Assembly: GCF_964355755.1 (NCBI RefSeq)
Contig: NC_092671.1
Location: 19,308,001 to 19,372,000, forward strand
From: Antedon mediterranea
Lineage: Eukaryota > Echinodermata > Crinoidea > Comatulida > Antedonidae
Direction of reading: 5' to 3'
Length of the DNA: 64,000 nt
Shown: piece after piece, positions 49,131 through 60,814 of the stretch
How positions within the stretch are numbered: the first letter of the stretch is position 1
Layout: every line of letters begins with the position of its first letter
Made by a program: the position numbers and the translations under genes
The notes under the pieces: generated by a model
Database searches by the model: none
What the model was told of the DNA's origin: nothing
The model's input: only the letters and a program-made list of their open reading frames with translations

Positions 49131-50105
49131 TATTTTATTTTTTTTAAATTTTATTTTATTCAATTTCCAGGTAACATACAAAAATCATAAACAAGGTACG
49201 GCATCATTCAACAAAACAGAACAAAAGTACTATCAGCACCTGCGGGTAACCAAAAGTGGATCAGTTCAAAAGAACTGCACTGTCGAGTGGCTTTCCCAAC
49301 TAATAGTACGAAAAACGCAATAGACATAAAAACACAGTGATAGTCTAGATGAATTCGATATCAGTAATACATTTTTTCAAATCCCTTCTAAACCCCCCAA
49401 AGTTAAACAGGACTTTGTTACGAACTTCATGCGGGATACATTCCCATATTCGAGGGAAATTAACAAACAGGGAGTATTTAAATGCATTAGTTCTAGCATA
49501 CATGTGTTTAAAGGTGAGGGACTCTGGATACCGAGAATTAATTGTAAGGTATTCAAATATATCAAAATCAATTAAATTATGCAAACACTTAACTACAAAA
49601 ATTATACTATGAAATTTCATTCTTTGAACCATATCTGGTAAATTTAGAATCTTAAGCCTGTCAGTGAAATCGCCTTCAACACACAATTTAGTAACTCGTC
49701 TTAATGACTTGTTAATAGCTATATTATGTTGTTTTTGATGTGGATCCCACACAGGAGCACCATATTCAATAACAGGTCGACATAGTGCATTAAAAAGTCG
49801 TAGTAAAATTTCGGTGTCATTGAAACCTACAAACCGTTTGATAAACCCAAGCATTCTCATAGATTTCATCGATACATCATTAACGTGAGCAGACCATGTT
49901 AAATCACGTGAGAAGTTAATACCAAGATATTTATGTGAATTAACAGCTTCAAGGGGATTGGATTCGATTGTATAAATAAAATGAGGGATATAATTACGTT
50001 TCCTAGTTATGTGCATGACTTTACACTTCTTTGCATTTAATTTCATTTTATTATCCTCACACCATTTGGAAATTTTACAAAGATCTGTAACTACATTACA
50101 TTTGT
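49130..50105 (-). mobile_element. 5'-truncated CR1/Jockey-like LINE
   Basis: The frame 50046-49345 (233 aa) is the part after the RT catalytic block: MKLNAKKCKVMHIT, NSHKYLGINFSRDLTWSAHV, LFNALCRPVIEYGAPVWDPH and a long C-terminus. It extends upstream without stop to about 50103 (KISKWCEDNK). A 3' UTR follows with cactcgacagtgcagttctt (minus strand, about 49275-49294) and an AATAAAATAAAAT tail at about 49129-49160. The catalytic RT is missing because of 5' truncation. The surviving frame is open. Confidence 0.82.
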
Positions 50106-50968
50106 ACTATTCTACAAATATAAAACATTCATTATTTGTTTTATACAACATCTAAATAGATTCCTGTCAATTTAATCAGATTGAATAAAAGCTAGGCCTA
50201 CATTTGATTCACATTGACAATTTTTGTTTTTTGTAACATATTTGTTTTTTTATAATATATCAAATTTTCAGCATTTATTTGGTTTTAACACAAACAACTG
50301 TAGTGTTAATTATGTCAACGGATGGCCAACGTACGCGAAAAGATTTGTTTTCCATACGTGAACAAAAGTACTATTTAACGATCGTGAAATAGTGTGTAAT
50401 ATTGCACGCCATGTGACCCAAAATCATCCAATCAAATGACAGGAATTTATTTAGGTGTTATATGAACACAAGACATCTGAACAGAAAATAGAGGTATGAC
50501 ATTCTATCTATATACAGTGTTCTCCCAATATAGACATCAATTCGGGCAAATTAAGCAAAGTACTGAATGACTGTTATGCTACTAAAAGATGTAACTACAT
50601 CAAATAATATTGTACTTTGTTCAATTGCTCTCAGTCTATATTAGCTAGACCTAACCTACCACTATGAGATAAGTGTTTATTTTATGTATAATTGTTTACA
50701 TAACACCAAAGAACTTATAACACAAGAATCTTCTGTTCATCCGAGGCGCATTAAAAAACAAACTATCGGAAGTACAGGGGTAAAAGGTCAAATTGAGCGA
50801 TACCATTTCACAGCATGGTGCAGCACCCTCTCTCCAAACTAGAAATGTAATTTGTATGAGTTAGGACTGCTATATTATACAGTAAATGCAAAATATTCTG
50901 TATTCGACTGTTTTATTGGAAAGATAAATAATTATTGGTAATAATAGTTCATGATATTATTAGTTACA

Positions 50969-51055
50969 CCCTGCTTGTTCACGGAATCTGGGAATATCTA
51001 CGTTCTGGTTCCATATTACGTAGATATTTCCCATATTTCGTAAGAACAAGCAGGG
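50969..51055. mobile_element. 87-bp hairpin element
   Basis: Ends ccctgcttgttc and gaacaagcaggg are perfect inverted repeats. Imperfect pairing continues inward (gggaatatctacgt against acgtagatatttccc), leaving a loop of about 15 bases. It looks like a foldback MITE. No target duplication was clear. Confidence 0.7.
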
Positions 51056-51129
51056 ATGTATCTCTTACACATATAACCAATTGGACAAGAGACAAAGAAA
51101 AAAACAAATATATACAGTATCTTGTGTCA

Positions 51130-51335
51130 AATTTAATTTAACTTGGTCTAAGCTTCTATATACAAACAACATCAATGTCAATACAGTTCAAAACTAACAA
51201 TAACATAACAGCCAGGTTGTGGATTGTGCATCCATTTAATGAAGGCATTGGTCTAGATGGCGATTTCATATTTACATGATGCTGTTGAATAAATAAATGT
51301 TTTTTGAACTTTGAACTTTGAACTTTGATGCTTGT
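51130..51335 (+). repeat. LINE or SINE 3' tail with (TTGAAC)n
   Basis: gaataaataaatgttttttg then three copies of aactttg form the end of a plus-strand element (51290-51330). A similar but single tail is seen on the minus strand at 7861-7885. The body is short and unrecognised. Confidence 0.5.
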
Positions 51336-51400
51336 TAATGACCTGATTGAAATGCCGCTGTGTTGCATTACTTATTTTAGTTTGTTCAACCTCAACATTT

Positions 51401-52545
51401 TCACAATCCTCCAAATCGTGCAAAATTGTGCCAAAGCCCAGGCAAAGCTAAATTTTCTTGAATCGTATCAGGTGGAACTGAAGTTTGAGTCATAAGGTTT
51501 AGACTGAGCGACCTCCCCATATCTAATTTTTCTTCATCTGAAACACGTTGGTAGATGGAAAGTGAACTTACTGACTTGTGACCCGTAACGTATTGAATTT
51601 GTGATGCTGCAAAATGTTCTCGTGAAAGTATTGTAGCACCAGTAACACGTATTGAATGATTGGTGTACACTTTTGTAAGTTTGTATTTTCTACTGAGATT
51701 CTTCATGAAACCTCAAAGTGTAACAATCTCTACACACTTAATACACTATCATATTATTGTTCTTGATTGGAGCAATTAGGGTTCAAATGTTGAAGATAGC
51801 TTTCAAATGTTGAAGATAGCTTTCAGATGATGCAACTGTGTTTCTTTTTATTTCTGGCATTAGTGCTGTGTAGCTCTGCCTTCAAACTCATTGTGGTTTT
51901 TGTTAAATTCATCGATAGCTTTGCATATGTATGTCTCTATTTACATCAGTCCTAATGACAAATGTGCGTTTTGTCATTTCATGCCTATTTTCAGCTCCTC
52001 GCCGAAAAAAATAAAATCTAATGTCAAACTGATCCTTTTCTTGCAGCACGAAAGGATCTTGCATCGATTCGAAATTGCTGTATAGCTTTTGTAAATCCAA
52101 TTTGACTATTTCAGGATGATGCGAAATTTCAAGTTTGACTTGACGTAATGCTGCCTTAAAATATTGGTTGGATGTTTTAAACTCCCTCTCCTTGATTATA
52201 TCTAATCCTCTTTCATATGGTGGATGGTTTAAATGTCTATTTAAGCTATGGCGAAAACTTTATACAGTGATTTCTCACCGTAACCGTCGCTGCTCCCTGA
52301 AGTTTCACAGTCACGGTTTTGCTTCCGAGCACCTAGCGGTTTCATTCAGTTTTTCCGGCGGAAATATCTCAAAGCATATTACATCATCCCCACTTTCCTC
52401 CAAATATGCCCGAAATGCCCTGGCTGCTTTCAAATTCGCTTTGATTGTGTTTTTCGGTGTGCTAGATGTCTTTTATTACCGATATTTCTTCCCTTGAATG
52501 GTGTTGAAATCGACAACCTTTATTTTCATCCATTTTGACCTCTAG
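51401..52545 (-). pseudogene. Crypton-type tyrosine recombinase, degenerate
   Basis: In coding order: about 52545-52330 gives TPKNTIKANLKAARAFRAYL and FEIFPPEKLNE. 52250-51909 gives SFRHSLNRHLNHPPYERGLD, DLQKLYSNFESM, then FDIRFYFFRRGAENRHEMTK. 51706-51401 gives YTNHSIRVTGATIL, YVTGHKSVSSLSIYQRV. The last frame holds the tyrosine recombinase motif HxxR (His-Ser-Ile-Arg), the GHKS histidine and the nucleophile Tyr in IYQRV. Stops and frame changes separate the pieces. The layout matches Crypton / KIAA1958-like (DUF3504) proteins, which cut and join DNA through a 3'-phosphotyrosine. The early catalytic arginine is not clearly preserved. Confidence 0.75.
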
Positions 52546-52559
52546 CTATCAACAACAAT

Positions 52560-53640
52560 AGGGAGCTTTCAACGATTACGCTCCGAAGCTTTTTTTATGG
52601 ACCATCGAATTTGGGTTCATATTCGATGGTAGAAATCACAACTACCCATGCGCTCAATGATAAAAATACGCGCATAGAAACATCAACCAGGTAGTATGGG
52701 ATATATTACCCTTCTGATCCGCTTGACTGAGTAAATGGGCGTAATACAGAATTATATCTCATACATATTGACCAATCGTATTACAGAATTCATGTACACT
52801 AAGAGATAATAATAAATATATTATAATAATATAAATAAATCATTTTCCTGCTGTTATATTTAACGACCTAAACAATTGAGCAAGTACTGCAAAGTATAAA
52901 AAACTTTTACCAATTTCCTGCATTTTTATTGTGTCTTTTGACACTTTAATTCTCTATTAAAATATTTATCGGCATAAAAAAGCCTCGTTCGAACAAAAAA
53001 ATTAATATTTCAATTTCCAGTCCACACACGTGAAGTTGTTTACCTACTCTACGAAAAGTCACATTTATGTGTAATTTAATCTTTTCACCAATATTGCTGG
53101 TAGGTAAATATTTGTTAAAACACTTTTAAAACTATTCCACACACTAATGTCAAACTAACCATGATAGGATGGAACAAACAGTGAACAGAAATATCACTCG
53201 TCAACAGAAAATGCCTTGAAATGTGCCTTGTGTGTCATTTATTAACACATTTTTACAAGCATTAAAATCATGTTTTGTCAAAACCTTTTGATTAGATAGC
53301 CAGCAATATAAACATTCATTTGGGGGTGGTCTGGCCTCATTGTTTATTCTATCACTAACATTTCACCGAGTTTTTCCACTTCAAATCCTCTCTATTGCTA
53401 ATAATCATCATCATTTACACTGTTTTTTGTTACCAAGAGGAACCATCATTTTTTTAACCGTAATTTGCTTTAATGAAGCACAAACTTTCACCTCTTTCTC
53501 TTATAGCAGAAAACAAATCCAGGCAATCTTGATAGTCTGTTTGTTAGTATGAAATTGAAATTAAAGTGGTTATTTAGGTCATTAAATAACTTGGTCATCC
53601 CTTGTATTGTTAACCATCCTTTTAGGCAATCAATATTTGT
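52560..53640. other. Intergenic DNA between Crypton and P-type fragments
   Basis: AT-rich. No coding exon, RNA gene or clear repeat was recognised. Confidence 0.5.
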
Positions 53641-53649
53641 TGTAGATTC

Positions 53650-54690
53650 ATCTTTTACGGAAAGATTTTTTATCCATTCGATGGACTTCTATAAATTACC
53701 TTGTCATTAAGATTCCTTGAATCACAGGAATCAAAAAGCTTATCAAATTTATTTATAAATTCTGCAGTATGAACTGCCTCAGAATTTAATTTTCCTAAAG
53801 ACGCATAGGTTAATATACCCGATGCTACACTATGGCTTAATACCTGTGCAGCTAGACATACCCTCATTGGAGTAAACGGTGGTAGTTCTATGTGTTTATC
53901 GGTTAACTTGGGTGCCATTCTCAATGCCAACTTTGAGTCATGCCTATAGAAGTCAGCAATGTGTTGCCACTTTATCTCGTGCCCATTATCAATGAATATG
54001 TGCCTTTTCAAATTGTTTTGAACAATCTTTAGCAAATGAGGTCAATCAAACATGAAATAAATCTTATGTGTACTAGTATTAATTGTACAATATATGGTTT
54101 CTCTTCATTGACACCAAATAACGTAAACATCTTACTTTTATAATAAGACTTCACAATGCAATCGTTCACTAGAAGCTTGATGCCAGAAACTATCCTAGTT
54201 GTTGCTTCCATTTTGATGCCATTCCTTGAACCATACCAATGGTACCATAATCTTCCATTGCTTCCATTACATCCTTATGTGAATTGTATACTAATCCATC
54301 CTTCAGTCTCATTTCATCTAGGATTAGAACACATACTTTTTTCTTTTGATCAAACGCAATTGAACGTTCTTTAAGTGATTCAAATGTCATCTCAATCTCA
54401 TTCAATCCAGGCTGAACTTCTACTCGACCTAAACACTTTCTCAACGTGTTCTCATGAGCGAGTGCGAATGTTCTTCTAAACAAACACCGTATGCTTTCGC
54501 ACTTTGATAGTGTAAATCTAATGCTAACAATTTATCTTCTTTCCTTTTTTATCCCTTTTTCCGATTCATATTGCAAAGAAATAATTCTAATGCCTTTCTC
54601 CTCATAGAATTCTTACATTTACGTAGAATACCGTTAATTGGATCACTTGAATCATCTGAAATTTTAGACTTTATTTTTTACATCTTGGCT
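53650..54690 (-). pseudogene. Second P-element (THAP9-like) transposase fragment
   Basis: The frames in order are about 54660-54480 (RKCKNSMRRKALELFL, LHYQSAKAYGVCL), 54483-54190 (FALAHENTLRKCL, VLILDEMRLKDGLVYNSHKD), then 54035-53670 (LKRHIFIDNGHEIKWQHIAD, LRMAPKLTDKHIELPPFTPM, RVCLAAQVLSHSVASGILTY and TAEFINKFDKLFD). These are middle segments of P/THAP9-type transposases. DEM likely contains a catalytic acidic residue. A gap and frame change occur near 54190-54030. The THAP domain and late C-terminus were not found here. It complements the missing centre of the element at 7304-10295 but is a separate, minus-strand relic. Confidence 0.75.
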
Positions 54691-55035
54691 TTAAAAGCAT
54701 AAAATAGTCAATGTTATTAAACATGTTAACGTTTTTAAGCCGTAATACCTTGCAATTCTGTTTCAGTTTTTATATATCGCTCGTTTTCTATTGATGTTTT
54801 CTATAAATGTCAACTTCGTCACGTGTAAATCTTTGTATGCCTTGAATGAATAGCCAGGAAATATTTCAAGTACAAAATATATCCTACATTTCCATAAATG
54901 TAGACAATAAGAATGTCTATTAGGCCTGTGTAGACATTATACAACAATAAGCATGTTTTACAATTTTTACTCGATGGTATATAAAGTTGGTTCGTACTTT
55001 CGGTACTGATTTTAACCACCTGATGTAACCCTGTG

Positions 55036-55830
55036 TACTAATTAAATTAAGTTAGATAATTAGTTATTGACGATTAAAACGAATTTAGGTTCAACGATTT
55101 GCCCCAAATAGGGGTGTTTTCCGATCGTGGTATACACTGTCTAATGGATGTCCATCTTGAAAAATACCCGCCACAAAAATGCGAGGAGGCTTCGCATTTT
55201 CCTATCTCCTCCTACGATAATTGTTTTTAATAGCTGAAAACCGGTTGAACAGCTCGAGTACAGTATCATAATGTTGAAGACAGGCCGATTTTCTTAAAAA
55301 AATACTATTTTGATAGATTTAATATACGTTTATGCAAATGTATTGATTTGAAATGAATGGAACATTCCAATCTCTGTTCCACAAGTGTCTATTCCCTCAG
55401 GCGTCGTAAAGGCAAGTACTGTATACTCATAACAGAAATTCGATCCATTTTTTTTTTCAATCTGTGCTGCAGAGGTTGGATATAGATTTTTTTTAACGGA
55501 TAATGAGCTAGCGTTTTCAGTCGCCGTATAATTATGTACAAATCTTTATTATTGCAGTTAAACCACCCACGTGACATCATCACCCTTCCCTCACTGGCAT
55601 GAGTAGCGTTGTAAAGCCAGTAGAGGATAGGCCTACGGTGCATCACATGCCCTAAACGCAGAACAACTTTGGTGGGTAGGGTTAGGAACCAACTTAAGTA
55701 TGAATTGGCTCTAAGAAACAATTGAAAACCATTAGGCCTACTAATTAAGTTGAGTTAGATAATTTAATATTTATTGACGATTAAATTGAATTTATGATTT
55801 GCCACGAATAAGGGTGGTTTTCACAAATTG
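55036..55830. repeat. Pair of diverged direct repeats
   Basis: tactaattaa, agttagataattta/gtt, tattgacgattaaa and a gatttgcc..aa..ggg block occur at 55036-55125 and again at 55737-55825, 700 bases apart. They could be ends of an old element or a segmental duplication. The DNA between has no recognised gene. Confidence 0.5.
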
Positions 55831-56328
55831 TTTTACATTATATAAACATATTATACACGTCGTAGTGATGTATCGTTACATGTACTGTACTATTTCAATC
55901 GACTAGGACGGTGATAGTTTCAACAAAGTATTACATCGCAATGTTTTACTGTGTTTAGTGGTATATTATTTGTAAAACATGAAAACAATTAATATTTCGT
56001 TACTACATGGATAAAGAATATATTTAAAAATTGTTCCTCTTTGCACCCATCCTCTTTCCCATCCCTCAACCCTAATGTTACATACAAAACACAAATTAAG
56101 TTTGTTTAAATTTGACTTAAACAATTGGTCTCATTTTGTGACAAGTTTCTCTTTCGGAAGTAATTCCCAGGGTGCTAATTTTAGTTCAGTACATAAATCA
56201 CAGTGTCTATTTATTCGTTCCCGTAAACGACATGTATTATTGTCCTGCAAGTATTATTGTCCTGTATACATTTGAAATCGCCAGTTTTTTAACGCTGAAA
56301 TTATTATGTATTCGAGAACCATCTGTGG

Positions 56329-56373
56329 GCACGACCTAGATGGGACGCGAGCGAAGCGAGCGTACCATCTAGT
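56329..56373 (+). mobile_element. Possible Helitron-like terminus
   Basis: ctagatgggacgc ... gcgtaccatctag forms a hairpin (13-base arms, one mismatch) around gagcgaagcga, and ends in CTAG followed by T. The GC-rich block contrasts with its surroundings. The 5' end was not found. Confidence 0.35.
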
Positions 56374-58293
56374 TTATAACTATTGTCTTATCAACCATTC
56401 TATCTGAGGTTTCAGGTCTGTCCAATGTATTGTAGGAAGCTTTCGCTTCAATGAAATGCCTTGGTGGATTTGGCACATCAAAAATAGTTGAAATTGCATA
56501 GTATCTGGGAATCTTTGAAATGAGTCTAGCAAAGTTTACAATTATTGTACAGTTGAGAAGCTGATTTATTCAACAAATCCTTTCTTCTTATGTATTGGAC
56601 CCACTTTGCTGAATTCATAATTTATTCTATAGTTGAATATTTTCTGATATTATAATAAAAGCCACTCTGAGTTACAATTGCCACTGGTGCATCCAATAGG
56701 GGGATCCACAGGGTCCAGATCGTCCTCCGTTTGTGTATTTTCCAGGGACCTATTAATTAACAGCTCTATTTTCAAAAATCTCTTCGCTCAGCCCCAACCA
56801 TGGTAGGGCTGGTCCTGGAGACTTTGAATTTTGTTTCATAATTTGAAGTATAATCCAATTTCCGGAGATCAGCAACTCTATTTTTCAAAATTCCAAACTT
56901 GGTGGACTGGTTCTGTAGACTTTTTTTTATTTTGTTTCATGTATAACGATTTTAAAATAGTGAAAGATACGATTTCAGCATGGAAGGCAAACAATTTTTT
57001 GGGCCTTATTATAGCATTAATGATGACCATATCGGAAGTATCTTCATCTGGGACTTCCCCTGGTGTTTGCATAATTGAATGCAAAAAAAATCGGCTTTGT
57101 TTTGCGCGCTCAATTTAGTGTCATTTCCGGAAAACTAGGGGTGTTTTTTAACAAAATTTGCTTCGCCACAGGCCACAGGTGGGGGAAGTGTCCTTTTTGT
57201 GTGGGATCGAAAATGTCTAAATCCGCCCCAGATTACCTAAACTTTTTTTATATTTGAAAAATGTTTTATTCGAAGTAAGCATGTGAATGACAAGACATGG
57301 GTGAGGCTGGGGTGGCAGAGCCTAAAGATGGTGAAATTAAGGGCTGCTTTGCATTACAATTTGCAAAATGTAGGGGGTGGGGGGGGGGGGGGGTCTGGCT
57401 GATCTAACTACTGTTTTCTTAAATTTAATTATTTCTTAAAGTATATACATATTGAGGCACACTACTCCATTGCTCACAATGGCGCACCGATCTCTCATTC
57501 TATCCCAGAATGCCTTGTTAAGCGCTTTGGATAAACAGGATATTCTGGTGTTATAAGTTCTTTGATAAAACCATTTTAATGCCAGTTGGAACCAATTTAA
57601 TCAAGCAAATCTTGCTGCCAAAACTTGCTTTGGGAAACACTGATATTTTTTCTGATATACTGTAGCGAGAAAAAGAAAATTATGTTGTATTTATTTCTCA
57701 ATAATATGGATTTTAATATCTTAATTAATAATAATGTATAATATTGAAATAAGATATATATACAAAGTAATAAATATTTAATTTTAATTTTATTATAATT
57801 GATATTTTATTACTAAGAATAGTTTACTGTACTTTAACAATGATTGCTATTGTGATATGAAATCATTTTAGCTCTAAGATCAGACCAACAGTTTGTATTT
57901 CAAATAAAAACTTTACAATATATATTTGTTGTGAATTTATTACAGTAATATACAATAGCCTATGTGTTGATTGAAGATTGAGTGTATGAGAATCTGTAAA
58001 TACAAGTATATATACAAGAAAATCAATAAAGCAGGCATATTTGTTACATTAAAATGATTATGCTACCAATAGCATACATTAGTAAAATAGAACAATCAGA
58101 CTGTCAGCTAATGAAAATGCAAAACATTGTTTTATTTATATTTATATCTATACAGTATATATTATTTATTGTTTAACCTGCCTAAAATCCAAAAGATTGT
58201 CCCAAGTCACTGAATGCTATGTTGTCAATCCTCATTTTAGTTTCTCATGTTTAAAGATAAATTTAAAGTTTATTTTCATACTACTGTATGATT
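56374..58293. other. Intergenic DNA with poly-G run
   Basis: A G-rich homopolymer-like run lies at 57373-57393. Open frames at 56831-57257 lack protein character. The minus-strand 3' UTR of the TRIM gene probably occupies part of 57900-58293. Confidence 0.45.
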
Positions 58294-59058
58294 TCAGTTT
58301 ATCTCATTTGATTTCGTAGCAATTGCTGGCTCACTCTCGAATAAATGATTTATCATACTAACATTTGTATTTAATTCAGAATTGATATTTTTTAACTTTT
58401 TCATTTGTTCATCATTAACTTTCTTTTCATTTTCATAAATTTCTTCAACTTTTTTCTTCATTTCATCAGCTTTTTTCTTGATGACTTGTACCATTTGTTG
58501 AACTTGGTTATCAATATCTGCGAGACTTTCCTCTCTACATTCTTCTAGTTCGTTAGCATTCTTCTTAGCGACATTAAGATGATTTTCTAATCTTATTATT
58601 GAATCATTGGCAGATTTCTTTATTTCTTTTGAATCTTCCTTAAACTTGTTGAATGCTGTTAAAATATCAATTATTTCATGTTTCCCATCCCCTTCTGCAT
58701 GTTCAATTTCAGTACATTCTATGCATATTGGTACTTTACATTTTGTGCAATACATCTCTAATGGTTGAGTATGAGAAGAACACAGTGGTGCAGTACCGTC
58801 ATCTTTCTTATCATGTTGGTTAATTGGAGGAATTGTATTTGGTGAAAGATGTTGAAGCCCTTCAACTTGAATGGAATATGACTCTTGACAAGTATGGCAT
58901 TTTAGCTTCCCATTGTTGATTTCAATCCATTTCTCCAAACACTTTAGACAGAACCTATGATGGCAGCTAAGCGATTTTTGGTTTTCTAGCCTTCTATTAC
59001 AGATAGAACATTCTAGTACTTCCTCATCTATACCTCCAAATAAATAATTGCTAGCCAT
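58294..59058 (-). CDS. RING / B-box / coiled-coil (TRIM) protein, 254 aa
   Basis: Probable RING E3 ubiquitin ligase. RING-HC ligands: Cys17, Cys20, Cys32, His34, Cys37, Cys40, Cys54 and Cys57 (ECSIC, SCHHRFCLKC, KCHTC). A B-box2 follows at about 92-133 (LCSSH, YCTKC, PICIEC, then TEIEH and GKHEI). The remainder is a charged coiled coil (about 140-240), rich in KKKADEMKKKVEEIYENEKK-type heptads. There is no C-terminal NHL, filamin or B30.2 domain; the frame stops at TGA 58294-58296. A splice acceptor (ctatttcag) sits one base before the ATG, so a 5' UTR intron is likely. TRIM proteins dimerise through the coiled coil and transfer ubiquitin. The substrate is unknown. It could be a truncated paralogue of a longer TRIM. 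Confidence 0.87.
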   Translation of the reverse strand: MASNYLFGGIDEEVLECSICNRRLENQKSLSCHHRFCLKCLEKWIEINNGKLKCHTCQESYSIQVEGLQHLSPNTIPPINQHDKKDDGTAPLCSSHTQPLEMYCTKCKVPICIECTEIEHAEGDGKHEIIDILTAFNKFKEDSKEIKKSANDSIIRLENHLNVAKKNANELEECREESLADIDNQVQQMVQVIKKKADEMKKKVEEIYENEKKVNDEQMKKLKNINSELNTNVSMINHLFESEPAIATKSNEIN

Positions 59059-59059
59059 C

Positions 59060-60630
59060 CTGAAATAGTAATTTGCAACAAGTTATTTTTTTTATTAGCT
59101 GTGCAATGTGATGGACTAGGTATACATTACCAATAATAATAGTTTTACCACCAAATATAAACTTCAGAATCATGCTAAGTAATATTATTACTCCATGTTG
59201 AGATTAGCTAGTCTATTTGATATTGTTAAATTTAATTTAATTTTGTTACCTGTTTTAATAAATGTTCCTTGGCCAGAATCTTTTACCTATATGCTGTGAC
59301 TTAGAATTGGATTTAAACCCATTTTACACTCAAAATTTAAACGCTTTTATTGTACAATAGGTTACTGCTAAATTTACAGAATCTCAATTCCTAAAACATT
59401 TATACAAATGTAATACTATGGGTAAAACCATGGAGTAAAGAAATATTTCTTAGTGACTAGTACTTGTTGTTAATGTGCTGTTTGCTGTAATTTGTTTTAA
59501 CTTGTAAGGAAAACTGCAAAATATCTATTGTATAAATATTCAAACTTACCTTATTGATTATTTTTGCTAAGAAGCTTTCCTTATACAGTAAAATACATGC
59601 TGCTGTGGTTGCAAATAGTGAAAGGAATGGAGTTTAATAATCACGAGACCTGATATCTAGGGTGTGAAATCAATCAAAGGTAAAATTTAACAATCTTTAC
59701 AGATAAGAAGCATTGAAAATGTGGGTTGTAAACAATGTAATTGTTATCTTCTGTTTGACATACAACAGACCAGAGACACAAAGGCAGCAACAAACAGCTG
59801 CTTTTAGTTTTATATGGTAGTATGAAGGCAATCAAACACAGGATGCAAGCTTCACTTGCCAGGATAGGCTATCGTCACAGACTTTGATCTGTGGTGGTTG
59901 GTTAGGCTTCAACGAATTCATACAAAGCCGTCAAAATCTAGGCTATGTACACCATACGTTGAATTGGTTTTATTGCCATTTAATTGTATTTTGGTAATTA
60001 GATCGTGTTCGTACGGTGGTTAAAATAAGCGCTTAATTTCACCCATGCCTCGGGTTATAAATTGGTTTTTAACAAACATGACGTTTTAATAGGCATCTAA
60101 TTCATTTAATTGATTTGATCGAAATAGACACAATATTTCAAATTTAAGAGTTATAAGTTTTTCATTTTTTTGTGTGAATTGAAATAATTATTGTGTACCG
60201 TTCATTTTGACAATGTTGACATTAAAATGCATAGAACCATGATGATGTGTATACTCACTGTATTGTTATGTTTCATACATTCTCCTTAATTCTGGCATTT
60301 ATCAATTTATGTTGAAAGTGGGTAGGGCTTTTAATTAAATCAAGGCTAAAACGTACAGGTTCGGTACCGTTTTGGTACTAGCAGTCATGTAGATTCTACT
60401 GACATTTTGTGAAAGCCAACTGACCAATGGCAAATCAATCAAACGTGTAGGGGCGGGGCATAATTGTATAGCATCCAAACATTTCCATTTGATCTAGGAA
60501 AGCACTGTGTTTGGTTGTTTGATTGGCTTGGTATTATATACCTGATATTAAATGATAATCGATTATATTGACAGTAAAGGTGAAACATAACCTGAAGCAC
60601 TTGATTTAATTAACTTTCATATTTATATTT
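59060..60630. other. Upstream region of the TRIM gene
   Basis: Should contain the 5' UTR exon and promoter of the minus-strand TRIM gene. A GT-type donor for the putative 5' UTR intron cannot be chosen without transcripts. No other gene was seen. Confidence 0.4.
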
Positions 60631-60725
60631 TATTTTGTAAACATTTTGTATGGGTCGAACCTCTTGTTACGAGAGTGTTCCTCCGTTTTAAAGGAGAGTA
60701 ACCAATAAATATTATTATTATTATA
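60630..60725 (+). repeat. Non-LTR-type tail with (ATT)n
   Basis: gtcgaacctcttgttacgag, then ccgttttaaaggagagtaac, then caataaatattattattatt ends in an ATT microsatellite, as many LINE and SINE 3' ends do. No protein remnant is visible. Confidence 0.45.
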
Positions 60726-60814
60726 TACTCTGTGATTTGCAAGGCGCTCCTCCCACAAGCAAGAATAAACACCCGGAATCTCTCCATCATTAATGTAATA
60801 AAGTATATAAAGTA

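Noticed and set aside
56831-57257. Two overlapping plus-strand open frames
   Set aside because: No domain, no splice pattern and low-complexity composition.
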